A stretch of 5,392 nucleotides of DNA from Clostridiales bacterium. GTDB taxonomy: Bacteria; Bacillota; Clostridia; Tissierellales; Sedimentibacteraceae. The first letter of the stretch is position 1; every line of letters starts with the position of its first letter. The position numbers and the translations under genes were made by a program. Under the pieces are notes generated by a model, which ran no database searches, was not told where the DNA came from, and saw nothing but the letters and a program-made list of their open reading frames with translations. The DNA lies in assembly GCA_003497505.1 (NCBI GenBank), contig DNNV01000336.1:1-5392 (forward strand). The letters are read 5' to 3'. This document shows, piece after piece, positions 5,330 through 5,392 of this stretch.

Positions 5330-5392
5330 GAATTTTACTTAATCATCAGTCCTTTACGCCCTTCTTAGCATCTATTTGAGAGCTCCTTTAAT

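Overview
The window looks like a low-GC Gram-positive genome, most likely a member of the Clostridia. This rests on AT-rich intergenic DNA, strong AGGAGG-type ribosome binding sites, a BlaI/M56 sensor pair and a YisO/AsnO-like asparagine synthetase. It is an end of a draft contig: bases 1-20 match the 3' end of the Illumina TruSeq read-1 adapter with one mismatch, so genomic sequence starts at about base 21.

Left part (21-1466, all on the minus strand). First comes the N-terminal 105 codons of a DASS/SLC13-type anion permease, cut off by the contig end and reading straight into the adapter. Next is a DUF4352-type lipoprotein (503-1051). Upstream of it, and probably transcribed with it, is a CsaA-like tRNA-binding-domain gene (1104-1363). 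That gene appears damaged twice: its well-placed ATG is one base out of frame, and about 27-30 residues are missing before its conserved C-terminal tail. An extended -10 promoter for this pair sits at 1461-1469.

Centre (1517-3279, plus strand). This is a regulator-sensor operon: a 120-residue BlaI/MecI-type repressor followed by an M56 (BlaR1-type) membrane zinc protease. A consensus-like promoter is covered by two 17-bp dyads, GTCTAT-N5-ATAGAC, which also form a 20-bp inverted repeat. These are the probable repressor operators. The M56 gene has a frameshift near codon 27, in its first membrane segment. Its C-terminal extracellular domain is about 130 residues with no sign of a penicillin-binding sensor, so the signal is probably not sensed as in classical BlaR1. 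Once repaired, the logic would be: outside signal, M56 protease activation, repressor inactivation, then derepression of the operon and any other genes with the same operators. No resistance gene is present in the window.

Right part (3280-5392). A long hairpin followed by a T-run (3309-3386) ends the operon. Convergent to it is a complete 614-residue glutamine-hydrolysing asparagine synthetase (asnB, YisO/AsnO-like), with its own promoter and ribosome binding site. No RNA gene, CRISPR array or insertion sequence was recognised. The most notable items are the twin operator, the frameshifted sensor with its unusual sensor domain, the doubly damaged tRNA-binding gene and the adapter remnant. I did not find convincing evidence for a wholly new system.
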